From: Sulfurimicrobium sp964552675
Lineage (GTDB): Bacteria; Pseudomonadota; Gammaproteobacteria; Burkholderiales; Sulfuricellaceae
Reading direction: 5' to 3'
Assembly (NCBI GenBank): GCA_964552675.1
Contig: CAZKHJ010000036.1
Location: 1-19,919 of the forward strand
Length of the DNA stretch: 19,919 nt
Shown here in pieces: positions 1-7,439 of the stretch (position 1 is its first letter; each line of letters starts with the position of its first letter). The position numbers and the translations under genes were made by a program. Under the pieces are notes generated by a model. The model saw nothing but the letters and a program-made list of their open reading frames with translations. It ran no database searches and was not told the DNA's origin.

Positions 1-2
1 GG

Positions 3-3000
3 TTTCTGCCCAATATTGCCCAATATCGCGAGACCATCGCCGCCTCCATCACCCAGGCTGCCGGCCAGCGGGTGACCATTGGCACCATTGGCGCAGGCTG
101 GGACGGGCTGCGCCCGCATCTGAGCCTGCGCCAGGTGCAGGTTTACGACCGGGCCGGCGCGCCGGCGCTGTCGTTTGAGCATATCGAAGGCACGCTGGCA
201 TGGTGGAGCCTTGCCGTGGGCGAGATCCGCCTGCATTCGCTGGAAATCGACCAGCCCGGCCTGGCGGTGCGCCGCACGGCCAGGGGGGAAATCTATGTCG
301 GCGGGGTGTGGGTCAACCAGCCTGATAGCGCAAGCGGCTTCGCCGACTGGGTACTGCGCCAGCATCGCATCATCGTGCGCGGCGCAAACCTGACCTGGCA
401 GGACGAATTGCGCCAGGCGCCGCTGCTGGAACTGGGCAATGCCCATCTGCGCCTGGAAAATCGAGGCCGCCACCACCGTTTCGGGCTGCGGGCGACGCCG
501 CCACAGGCGCTTGCCTTGCCGCTCGATATTCGTGGCGATCTGAAAGGGGATTCACCGCGGGATATTTCCTCCTGGACTGGCACATTCTACGCCCGGCTCG
601 ATTATGCGGACATCGCTGCCTGGCGCAGTTGGGTGGACTTGCCGTTCCAGTTGGAGCATGGCAGCGGCGGGGTGAGAATGTGGATCAATGTCGGCGGCAG
701 GCAATTGCAGGGGGTTACCGCAGATGTGCAGCTGAACGATGTCCTGGTCCGCGTGGCGCCGGAATTGCCCCAGTTGGACATGCGTCATGTTTCCGGCCGC
801 CTGGGCTGGCGCGATTTGAATCCTGGCCAGGCAATGCAGCTGACGAAGCTCAGTTTTTCCCTTCAGCATGGGCCGTCGTTCGGACCGGCCAGCGCGCGCG
901 TCAGAATTCTGCCACCGCGCGGGAAAAAGCCTGCCGAGGGAGAACTGGAGGTCGAGGGGCTTGAACTCGAACCGCTGGCGGCACTGGCTGATTATTTTCC
1001 GCTGGATGACGATGGGCGCGGAAAGCTGCGCCGTTTGCAGCCCAGAGGCCTGCTGCAGGAACTCAAGGCTGGCTGGAGTGGTTCCTGGGAGGCGCCGGAG
1101 CGCTACACTCTCAAGGGGAAACTCAGCAATCTCGGGGTGCAGGCCTATGCTTTTGCGCCGGGAAATGCCCTGCCCGGATTTTCCGGCCTGAGCGGCACGC
1201 TTGACATGAACGACAAGGGTGGAACAGTCGCCGTCAACGCGCGCCATATGAAGCTGGATCTGGAAGGCGTATTCGACCACCTGCTGGAACTGGACACCCT
1301 GACCGCGCAAATGTCATGGAACAGCAAGGATGGCCAGCATGAATTCAAGCTGGCCAATGCCGCCTTTGCCAACAGCCACCTCGCCGGGACCGCTTTCGGC
1401 CGCTACCGGACAGTTGCCGGCGGCCCTGGCCAGATCGACCTGAACGGCCAGCTCAGCCGTGCCGATGCCCGTTTCGTCAGCCACTACCTGCCCCTGGTGG
1501 TGGGAGCGGACACGCGGGAATGGCTGGCGCGCGCGCTCAAGGCCGGGCGCTCCAGCGATGTGCGGCTGCGGCTGAAGGGCGATCTGGCGAAATTCCCCTT
1601 CGAGGACGGCAAATCCGGGCTGTTCGAGGTGAGCGCCAGGGCGAGCGACGGAATTCTGGAGTATGCGCCGGCATGGCCGGTCATCGAGGATGTCGTGGTG
1701 GATCTCCTGTTCCACGGCAAGAGCATGGATGTCTTCGCCCATGCGGGGCACACCTACGGGATGAAGATCGGCAAGGTACATGCGCGGATTCCTGATTTGT
1801 TGCACATGGATGAAATGTTGCTGCTGGACGGCGAAGCCCAGGGGCCGACTGCGGACATGCTGAAATTCATCGCGCAAAGCCCGGTAAACGGCATGATCGA
1901 CGGCTTCACCGAAGACGTCCAGGCCAGCGGCAATGGTAAATTCAACCTCACCCTGAAAATTCCCTTGCGCCGTCTCGACGATATGAGCGTGTCTGGCAGC
2001 TATTCATTCAAAAACAACAAGGTTTCAGCTGGAGACGGCCTGCCGGCGCTGGAGCAGGTAAACGGTACGCTTCAGTTCACCGGCTCCTCGGTCCTGGTGC
2101 CCGGCATCACGGCCCAGTTTCTGGGCGGGCCCGCCACCATTGCCGCTGCGACGCGGCAAGGGGTGGTGCAGGTCAATGCAGCGGGCAAGGCCACGGCGGC
2201 AGGCTTGAACAAGGCTTTTGGCCTGCCCTGGCTGCAATCCCTGCGCGGCAGTGCGAAATGGAGTGGCGAAATCACCCTGCGCAAGAAGCTGGTGGATGCG
2301 GTGTTCAGCTCGAATTTACAGGGCCTGGGCAGCGACTTGCCGCTGCCGCTCAACAAGAAGGCGGGAGAGAGTATGGCCCTGCGGCTGGAGCGCAAGGCTT
2401 CCTCGCTTGACCAGGATAGCCTTGCCGTCAGCTATGGCCGGGTATTGGCGGCACAGCTGGAGCGCCGCCGCCAGGGCGGCGAAATGAAAGTCGAGCGCGG
2501 CGCCGTCAGCCTTGGCGGCGCTGTGCCGAAGCTGCCACAGAGCGGCATGTGGCTGAGCGGATCCCTGCCTTACCTGGATCTCGACCACTGGCGTGCTCTG
2601 GCTGGCCAGCAGCCGGGCAATGGCACTTTGCCCGGGGTGGATGGAATCAGTGTCAATCTTTCCACGCTGGATGCATTTGGCAAGCGTTTCAACGAGCTGC
2701 GCCTGAATGCCGTGGCACGTAACGGGACCTGGCAGGCTGCGGTGGAGAGCCGCGAAATGAGCGGCAGCATCAACTGGAACCGTGCTGGCGCAGGGCGGGT
2801 GAATGGCCGCTTCAAGTCACTGAGCATGCCGCCGGAGGCGCCGCCCAAACTGAGTGAATCCCCGGCCCCCAGCGAACACGCGGAAAGCTCGGAATTGCCG
2901 GCGCTGGATATCGTTGCCGACAGTTTTTCCGCCCGCAACAAACAACTGGGCCGCCTCGAACTGCTTGCCGCGCCGAGCGGGCGGGACTGGCGCATCGAGA

Positions 3001-3728
3001 AACTGAAACTGGTCACGCCGGAAAGCATGCTGTCCATGGACGGGGTGTGGCAGGACTGGCTGCAACAGCCCAGAAGCCGGGTCAATCTGGAGCTGGAAAC
3101 CAGCGACATCGGCAAGCTGCTGGCACGGCTCGGCCATCCGGACAGCGTCAAGGGCGGCAACGCCAGGCTGAAAGGGCAGTTCTACTGGGTTGGCAGCCCT
3201 GCCGAGTTCAACTACGCTTCCCTGACCGGGCTCATGTCCCTGGAAGCCCACAAGGGGCAATTCCTCAAGGTCGAACCCGGGCTTGGCAAGCTGCTCGGCG
3301 TGCTGAGCCTGCAAGCGCTGCCGCGCCGTATCACGCTGGATTTTCGCGACATCTTCAGCGATGGCTTTGCCTTTGACGATATGACGGCCAGCGTGAAAGT
3401 GAACCAGGGCATTGTCAGCGGCAGTGATTTCAGGATGGATGGCCCTTCCGCCAGAGTCAGCATGAACGGGGAAACGGATCTGAATCATGAAACCCAGAAC
3501 CTGCATGTGCGCGTGGTGCCGCTGCTGGGGGATACGGTGTCCGGTGCCGCTACCCTGCTGGGCGGTCCGGTGGTGGGCTTGACCACGCTGCTGGTGCAAA
3601 GAGTGCTCAAGGATCCGATCGGGCAAATGGCTGCATATGAATACAGCATTGGCGGAACATGGGATAATCCGGTTGTGACCAAGTTGAAGAAAAACAGTGG
3701 AGAAAGCAAGTCGTGGGACGGCAATTAG
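3..3728 (+). CDS. yhdP: YhdP family AsmA-like envelope protein (5' truncated by window edge)
   Basis: The reading frame is open from base 3 to the TAG at 3726-3728, giving 1241 visible residues. E. coli YhdP has about 1266, so only some 25-40 residues are missing, presumably the N-terminal membrane anchor. The first visible residues (LPNIAQYRETIAASITQAAG, then a GQRVTIGTIGAGWDGLRP-like stretch) match the start of the TIGR02099/DUF3971 periplasmic region. The C-terminal part (around visible residues 1080-1200, with LGVLSLQALPRRITLDFRD) is the conserved AsmA-like end of the family. YhdP, with TamB and YdbH, forms long bridge-like proteins that carry phospholipids from the inner to the outer membrane in E. 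coli; that function is inherited by homology here. It is the first visible gene of a + strand run leading to tldD. In E. coli yhdP also precedes tldD. The following gene overlaps its 3' end by 16 bases. Confidence 0.93.
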   Translation, partial: FLPNIAQYRETIAASITQAAGQRVTIGTIGAGWDGLRPHLSLRQVQVYDRAGAPALSFEHIEGTLAWWSLAVGEIRLHSLEIDQPGLAVRRTARGEIYVGGVWVNQPDSASGFADWVLRQHRIIVRGANLTWQDELRQAPLLELGNAHLRLENRGRHHRFGLRATPPQALALPLDIRGDLKGDSPRDISSWTGTFYARLDYADIAAWRSWVDLPFQLEHGSGGVRMWINVGGRQLQGVTADVQLNDVLVRVAPELPQLDMRHVSGRLGWRDLNPGQAMQLTKLSFSLQHGPSFGPASARVRILPPRGKKPAEGELEVEGLELEPLAALADYFPLDDDGRGKLRRLQPRGLLQELKAGWSGSWEAPERYTLKGKLSNLGVQAYAFAPGNALPGFSGLSGTLDMNDKGGTVAVNARHMKLDLEGVFDHLLELDTLTAQMSWNSKDGQHEFKLANAAFANSHLAGTAFGRYRTVAGGPGQIDLNGQLSRADARFVSHYLPLVVGADTREWLARALKAGRSSDVRLRLKGDLAKFPFEDGKSGLFEVSARASDGILEYAPAWPVIEDVVVDLLFHGKSMDVFAHAGHTYGMKIGKVHARIPDLLHMDEMLLLDGEAQGPTADMLKFIAQSPVNGMIDGFTEDVQASGNGKFNLTLKIPLRRLDDMSVSGSYSFKNNKVSAGDGLPALEQVNGTLQFTGSSVLVPGITAQFLGGPATIAAATRQGVVQVNAAGKATAAGLNKAFGLPWLQSLRGSAKWSGEITLRKKLVDAVFSSNLQGLGSDLPLPLNKKAGESMALRLERKASSLDQDSLAVSYGRVLAAQLERRRQGGEMKVERGAVSLGGAVPKLPQSGMWLSGSLPYLDLDHWRALAGQQPGNGTLPGVDGISVNLSTLDAFGKRFNELRLNAVARNGTWQAAVESREMSGSINWNRAGAGRVNGRFKSLSMPPEAPPKLSESPAPSEHAESSELPALDIVADSFSARNKQLGRLELLAAPSGRDWRIEKLKLVTPESMLSMDGVWQDWLQQPRSRVNLELETSDIGKLLARLGHPDSVKGGNARLKGQFYWVGSPAEFNYASLTGLMSLEAHKGQFLKVEPGLGKLLGVLSLQALPRRITLDFRDIFSDGFAFDDMTASVKVNQGIVSGSDFRMDGPSARVSMNGETDLNHETQNLHVRVVPLLGDTVSGAATLLGGPVVGLTTLLVQRVLKDPIGQMAAYEYSIGGTWDNPVVTKLKKNSGESKSWDGN

Positions 3729-4084
3729 TATTTTTCGTCTTGTTCATGGTGCTCAATGGCGTGGCGTATGCGGAGCGCCTGGCTGTTCCTGCGGAACTGT
3801 GGGAAAAACCGCGCAGCGGCGAGCTGATCATCGCCCAGCCGGTGGTGAGGGAGAGCGTGGTAACGCTGCTGGCGCAACCTGCGGCACGCCTGCTGATCCA
3901 TCATGGCCGCAGCGACGAATCCGTGCTGCAGGCCGAGGAATTGCGCGCCTGGCTGATCGCCCTGGCGGTGGACGGCAACCGCATCGAACTGAATTCCGAT
4001 GGTGAGCATCGCCAGAGCTTGAATCTGGAACTGGTCGGCATCACTGTTGAAGGAAAGCAAACTGCAACCAAGGGGAACCCATGA
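3713..4084 (+). CDS. Small exported protein of unknown function between yhdP and the nitrilase
   Basis: The product is 123 residues. I chose the GTG at 3713 because a GGAGA Shine-Dalgarno sequence lies at 3699-3703 and because it gives a clean signal peptide (residues 2-20: hydrophobic FFVLFMVLNGV, ending in AYA before ERL). The mature part has no motif I can name firmly. The stretch RLLIHHGRSDESVLQAEELR followed by an AWLIALAVDGNRIEL-like segment has the strand–turn–helix–strand look of an OmpA-like domain, but this is only a resemblance. The gene overlaps yhdP by 16 bases, and its TGA overlaps the ATG of the next gene (ATGA at 4081-4084). It is therefore very probably translated as part of the same message. 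A periplasmic role alongside YhdP is an inference from position and signal peptide. Confidence 0.8.
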   Translation: MGRQLVFFVLFMVLNGVAYAERLAVPAELWEKPRSGELIIAQPVVRESVVTLLAQPAARLLIHHGRSDESVLQAEELRAWLIALAVDGNRIELNSDGEHRQSLNLELVGITVEGKQTATKGNP

Positions 4085-4965
4085 CGAGCAAGGCAAAATC
4101 CAGTTTCGCGAAACCCAAGGCACGGACTACCATGCTGAAAACCAAGCCCCTACCCGGCACCTGCCGGGTGGCGGCGATTCAGATGGCATCAGGACCCAAC
4201 GTCTCTGCCAACCTGGCCGAGGCCGAGCGCCTGATTACAATGGCCGCCGCGCAGGGCGCGAAGCTGGTGGCCTTGCCCGAATATTTCTGCATCATGGGCC
4301 TGAAGGAAACGGACAAGGTCGAAGTGCGGGAAACCGAAGGCAAGGGCCCGATCCAGAAATTCCTCAGCGCCCAGGCCAGGAAGCACAAGATCTGGCTGGT
4401 GGGCGGCTCCGTGCCGCTGGAAGCCTCGGTGCCCGGCAAGGTGCGCAACAGCTGTCTGGTCTATGACGACAAGGGCAAGCTGGCGGCGCGCTACGACAAG
4501 ATTCACCTGTTCGGACTCGACCTCGGCAACGAGCACTACCGTGAGGAGGAAACCATCGAGGCCGGAGACCAGATCGTGGTGCTGGAAACGCCGTTTGGCC
4601 GCATCGGCCTGTCGGTCTGCTACGACCTGCGTTTCCCCGAACTGTATCGTTCGATGAAGGATGTTGACCTCATCGTGGTGCCTTCGGCTTTTACCGATAC
4701 CACCGGCAAGGCGCACTGGGAAACCCTGGTGCGTGCCCGCGCGATCGAAAATCTGGCCTATGTCGTTGCCCCAGCCCAGGGCGGCTACCACCTGTCCGGG
4801 CGCGAAACGCACGGCAACAGCATGATTGTCGATCCCTGGGGCGTGGTGCTTGACCGCCTGCCGCGCGGCTCCGGCGTGGTCATTGCGAGTGTCAATCGCG
4901 GTTACCAGGCCAGTTTGCGCAAGAGCCTGCCAGCTCTGCAGCACCGTACCATCCACCAGTGTTGA
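4081..4965 (+). CDS. Carbon-nitrogen hydrolase of the Nit family (probable deaminated-glutathione amidase)
   Basis: This 294-residue protein belongs to the nitrilase superfamily. The catalytic triad is visible: Glu67 in LPEYF, Lys140 in RYDKIHLF and Cys180 in SVCYDLRFPELYR. The wording around the Lys and Cys, and GGYHLSGRETHGNSMIVDPWG, are typical of the Nit1/Nit2/YbeM group. That group hydrolyses amides such as deaminated glutathione or alpha-ketoglutaramate in the cytoplasm. Deaminated glutathione is the more likely substrate, but sequence alone does not settle it. The ATG at 4081 follows AGGGGA at 4071-4076 and overlaps the preceding stop codon. The next ATG, at 4132, has no ribosome-binding site. 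The chosen start gives an unusual basic leader of about 26 residues before the first beta strand (CRVAAIQM). Confidence 0.9.
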   Translation: MTSKAKSSFAKPKARTTMLKTKPLPGTCRVAAIQMASGPNVSANLAEAERLITMAAAQGAKLVALPEYFCIMGLKETDKVEVRETEGKGPIQKFLSAQARKHKIWLVGGSVPLEASVPGKVRNSCLVYDDKGKLAARYDKIHLFGLDLGNEHYREEETIEAGDQIVVLETPFGRIGLSVCYDLRFPELYRSMKDVDLIVVPSAFTDTTGKAHWETLVRARAIENLAYVVAPAQGGYHLSGRETHGNSMIVDPWGVVLDRLPRGSGVVIASVNRGYQASLRKSLPALQHRTIHQC

Positions 4966-4992
4966 AAAACCCGGCAACCTTAAAGGCCATAC

Positions 4993-6459
4993 ATGACCGC
5001 TCACACCCAGCCCCAGATTGAACCCGGCACCCTGTTTGCCACAGCCGAAAGCACGCTGCTCAAGCCCTACCACCTCGATAGCGACAGGTTGCAGCAGGTG
5101 TTCGGCCAGATCATGACGCACCGTGCCGACTATGCCGACCTGTATTTCCAGTACAGCCGCGCGGAAAGCTGGAGCCTGGAAGAGGGACAGGTGAAATCCG
5201 GCAGCTTCGACATCGGCCAGGGGGTGGGCGTGCGGGTAGTGAGCGGGGAGAAGACCGCCTTTGCCTATTCCGACGAAATCAGCCTGCCGGCCCTGACCGA
5301 GGCTGCCCGGACCACGCGCGCGATTGCCCGCCAGGGCGGCGCAGCCAGGGCGTATGCGGTGCGCCATGCGCCAGGCCGCGAACTGTATTTGCCGCATGAT
5401 CCGATCGCCAGCCTGGACGATGTGCGGAAAGTGAAACTGCTGGAAAAGCTGGAGCGCCTCGCCCGTGGCATGGATCCGCGCATCACCCAGGTAATGGCCG
5501 GGCTGGCGGGGGAATACGAAGTGGTGATGGTGGCGCGCAACGACGGCCTGATGGCCGCCGATGTGCGTCCCCTGGCGCGCCTTTCGCTGCAGGTGATCGC
5601 CGAGCAGGACGGACGGCGCGAGCAGGGCAGCGCGGGCGGCGGCGGACGTTTCGATTATGCCTATTTCAACGACGAGATGCTGGAACACTATGCCCGGGAA
5701 GCCGTGCATCAGGCGCTGACCAACCTCGATGCGCGTCCGGCGCCGGCCGGCTCCATGACGGTGGTGCTGGGCGCCGGCTGGCCGGGAATTTTGCTGCACG
5801 AGGCCATTGGCCACGGCCTGGAAGGCGACTTCAACCGCAAGGGCAGCTCGGCTTTCAGCGACCGGGTGGGCGAGCGGGTGGCGGCCGAGGGCGTGACGGT
5901 GGTGGACGACGGCACCATCGCGCGCCGGCGCGGCTCGCTCAACGTGGATGACGAGGGCAACCCGACCCAGTGCACGGTGCTGATCGAGAACGGCATCCTC
6001 AAGGGCTATCTGCAGGACTCCCTCAACGCCCGCCTGATGGGCGTGGCGCCGACCGGCAATGCGCGGCGCGAATCCTTCGCCCACATCCCCATGCCGCGCA
6101 TGACCAATACCTACATGCTCAACGGCGACAAGGATCCGCAGGAGATCATCGCCTCGGTGAAGCACGGCCTGTACGCGGCGAATTTCGGCGGTGGCCAGGT
6201 GGATATCACCAGCGGCAAGTTCGTGTTTTCCGCTGCGGAAGCGTACATGATCGAGGATGGCAAGATCACTTATCCGGTCAAGGGCGCCACCCTGATCGGC
6301 AACGGGCCGGATGTGCTGACGCGGGTTTCCATGATCGGCAACGACATGAAGCTCGATCCCGGTGTCGGTACCTGCGGCAAGGAAGGCCAGAGCGTGCCGG
6401 TGGGCGTGGGGCAGCCGACGCTGCGGGTGGATGGCCTGACCGTGGGCGGTACTGCTTGA
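4993..6459 (+). CDS. tldD: Metalloprotease TldD
   Basis: The product is 488 residues, close to E. coli TldD (481). The zinc-binding HExxxH motif is present at 269-274 (HEAIGH), followed by the conserved GLEGDFNRKGSSAFSDRVGE-type stretch. A Cys at 461 in DPGVGTCGKEGQ lies at the place of the conserved C-terminal Cys zinc ligand. TldD pairs with TldE (PmbA) to form a cytoplasmic heterodimeric protease that trims unfolded peptides and matures some microcins and the CcdA antitoxin. The partner tldE/pmbA is not in this window, which is normal. The start at 4993 has AAAGG at 4982-4986 with a 6-base spacer. It lies 27 bases after the nitrilase gene, so the two are probably cotranscribed. Confidence 0.96.
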   Translation: MTAHTQPQIEPGTLFATAESTLLKPYHLDSDRLQQVFGQIMTHRADYADLYFQYSRAESWSLEEGQVKSGSFDIGQGVGVRVVSGEKTAFAYSDEISLPALTEAARTTRAIARQGGAARAYAVRHAPGRELYLPHDPIASLDDVRKVKLLEKLERLARGMDPRITQVMAGLAGEYEVVMVARNDGLMAADVRPLARLSLQVIAEQDGRREQGSAGGGGRFDYAYFNDEMLEHYAREAVHQALTNLDARPAPAGSMTVVLGAGWPGILLHEAIGHGLEGDFNRKGSSAFSDRVGERVAAEGVTVVDDGTIARRRGSLNVDDEGNPTQCTVLIENGILKGYLQDSLNARLMGVAPTGNARRESFAHIPMPRMTNTYMLNGDKDPQEIIASVKHGLYAANFGGGQVDITSGKFVFSAAEAYMIEDGKITYPVKGATLIGNGPDVLTRVSMIGNDMKLDPGVGTCGKEGQSVPVGVGQPTLRVDGLTVGGTA

Positions 6460-6755
6460 GGCGGCTGTTCGCAGCGATGCTGCTGGGCCTGGCGGGTCTG
6501 GCCGGTGCGGGTGGCTTGACCCTGGCGCCGGATACGGCGTATTACTTCGAACACTTCGACCCGGAGCAGAAGCCGTGGCAGCCGGGCCAGGACCTGAATA
6601 TCGAGGAAGTGTTCAAGAACTATCAGTATTACGAAATCCGTATGATGCAGAACACACGGGAGATTCAGGTCACCCGCTATATTCGCAACCGCCGCGAGAG
6701 CAGCGAGCGTTACCGCATCAAGCCTGACGGTGCGCTGGAAAAGCTGGGCCACTAG
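6456..6755 (+). CDS. Small exported protein of unknown function after tldD (TTG start)
   Basis: The frame gives 99 residues if it starts at the TTG of 6456-6458, which overlaps the tldD stop (TTGA). It gives 92 residues from the ATG at 6477. The TTG start gives a basic N-terminus (MRRLFAAMLLGLAGLAG) and a better signal peptide, so I prefer it; no strong Shine-Dalgarno sequence decides the matter. The mature part (about 75 residues) is rich in Tyr, Glu and Arg, with YYFEHFDPEQKPW near its start and NYQYYEIRMMQNTREIQVTR in the middle. I recognise no family. Its overlap with tldD suggests translational coupling and membership of the same operon. The sequence after the stop at 6755 is non-coding. 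This gene is easy to miss because its start is not ATG and the same frame is open far upstream inside tldD. Confidence 0.7.
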   Translation: MRRLFAAMLLGLAGLAGAGGLTLAPDTAYYFEHFDPEQKPWQPGQDLNIEEVFKNYQYYEIRMMQNTREIQVTRYIRNRRESSERYRIKPDGALEKLGH

Positions 6756-7059
6756 TGGGCGGCATGCACCGGTTCTGTGCGTACCTTGACAGGGTCATAT
6801 CGTGTCAGGAGAGATATTTGTTCTGAAGCACAGGCAGGAAGCCTGCCCGGGCGCTGCGGAAATCGCTGGAGTTACTTTGCATCCCGCTGATTTTTCGTGA
6901 TAGTCTTTAATTCCTGCCGAAGCGGGCTGATCCGCCTGGAACGCTATTTGCGTGGAGATGGCAGCGAATTGCCGCCGGGCACTTCCCAAGTCATACTTTC
7001 GTCATATGGCGGCAGTAATCTTTCAACCAGGATGATTTGAAAATTTAAGGAGCACAGAC
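6756..7059. other. Intergenic region between the tldD run and the H1-like gene
   Basis: These 304 bases contain no plausible gene. They hold a small hairpin (GGCAGG at 6833-6838 pairing with CCTGCC at 6842-6847, loop AAG) without a following T-run, so it is not a convincing terminator. They also hold a weak sigma70-like pair (TTGCAT at 6877-6882 and GATAGT at 6899-6904, 16-base spacer), and a Pho-box-like direct repeat at 6988-7005. The last part is more AT-rich and ends in a strong Shine-Dalgarno sequence for the gene at 7060. Confidence 0.75.
6988..7019 (+). promoter_or_regulatory. Candidate Pho-box-like direct repeat with a possible -10
   Basis: Two copies of GTCAT sit exactly 11 bases apart (AAGTCAT 6988-6994, ACTT 6995-6998, TCGTCAT 6999-7005). 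This is the 7+4+7 layout of a PhoB box (consensus CTGTCAT, four AT-rich bases, CTGTCAT). A weak -10 (AGTAAT, 7014-7019) follows at about the distance expected for a PhoB-activated promoter that lacks a normal -35. The likely target is the H1-like gene at 7060. The match is by eye and could be chance. Confidence 0.35.
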
Positions 7060-7398
7060 ATGGCTGAAGCGAAAACCGAGACCGTAGCGAAAGCAAAAAA
7101 ACCTGCTGCGGCACCCAAAAAGGCCCCTGCTGCCGCAAAAACGGAAAAGCCCGCTGCAGCCAAGCCCGCAAGCAAAACAGCGGCGAGCAAGCCTGCCGCC
7201 AAAAAGCCTGCAGCCGCCAAGGCCGCTGCCAAGCCCAGGACCAGCAAAAGCAAGCTGGCCGTTACGCCGGAACAGCGCTACATGATGATTTGCGAAGCGG
7301 CTTACTATCGTGCGGAGCGCCGTGGTTTTTCGCCGGAAAACGAGATCCAGGACTGGCTGGACGCGGAAACCGAGATCAACCGCCTGCTCGGAATGTAA
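7060..7398 (+). CDS. Histone-H1-like Lys/Ala/Pro-rich protein with C-terminal DUF2934 domain
   Basis: The product is 112 residues in two clearly different parts. Residues 1-66 are almost entirely Lys, Ala and Pro with repeated KPAA and AAAK units, like the DNA-binding tails of bacterial H1-like proteins such as AlgP, PhaF or chlamydial HctB. Residues 67-112 (VTPEQRYMMICEAAYYRAER, then a RGFSPENEIQDWLDAETEINRLL-like segment) match the short DUF2934 domain, whose function is not known to me. TAAGGAG at 7046-7052 is a strong ribosome-binding site 7 bases before the ATG, suggesting high expression. A nucleoid-binding or polyphosphate/nucleic-acid-binding role is inferred from composition only. 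The gene stands alone: non-coding sequence lies upstream and a convergent gene downstream. Confidence 0.85.
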   Translation: MAEAKTETVAKAKKPAAAPKKAPAAAKTEKPAAAKPASKTAASKPAAKKPAAAKAAAKPRTSKSKLAVTPEQRYMMICEAAYYRAERRGFSPENEIQDWLDAETEINRLLGM

Positions 7399-7402
7399 GC
7401 AG

Positions 7403-7439
7403 AAAACCGCCGGCTACTGCGGTTCGTCAGTGCCGGCGG
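7403..7439 (-). terminator. Possible terminator at the 3' end of the 183-residue gene
   Basis: On the - strand AACCGC and GCGGTT form a 6-base stem with an 8-base loop, followed by TTCTGCTT. A second, longer pairing (CCGCCGGC 7407-7414 with GCCGGCGG 7432-7439) covers the same bases. The stop codon lies within the structure. The T-run is imperfect, so this is a moderate call. Confidence 0.4.

Noticed and set aside
4189..6165. A 658-codon - strand frame opposite the nitrilase and tldD
   Set aside because: Antisense shadow; both sense genes have intact catalytic motifs and the antisense product resembles no family.
6786..6807. Perfect TTGACA -35 after the tldD run, within a TGACA/TGTCA inverted pair
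   Set aside because: No -10-like hexamer is present 15-19 bases downstream, so I do not call a promoter.
6833..6847. Hairpin GGCAGG/CCTGCC as a terminator for the tldD run
   Set aside because: The stem is short and GC-rich sequence, not a T-run, follows it.
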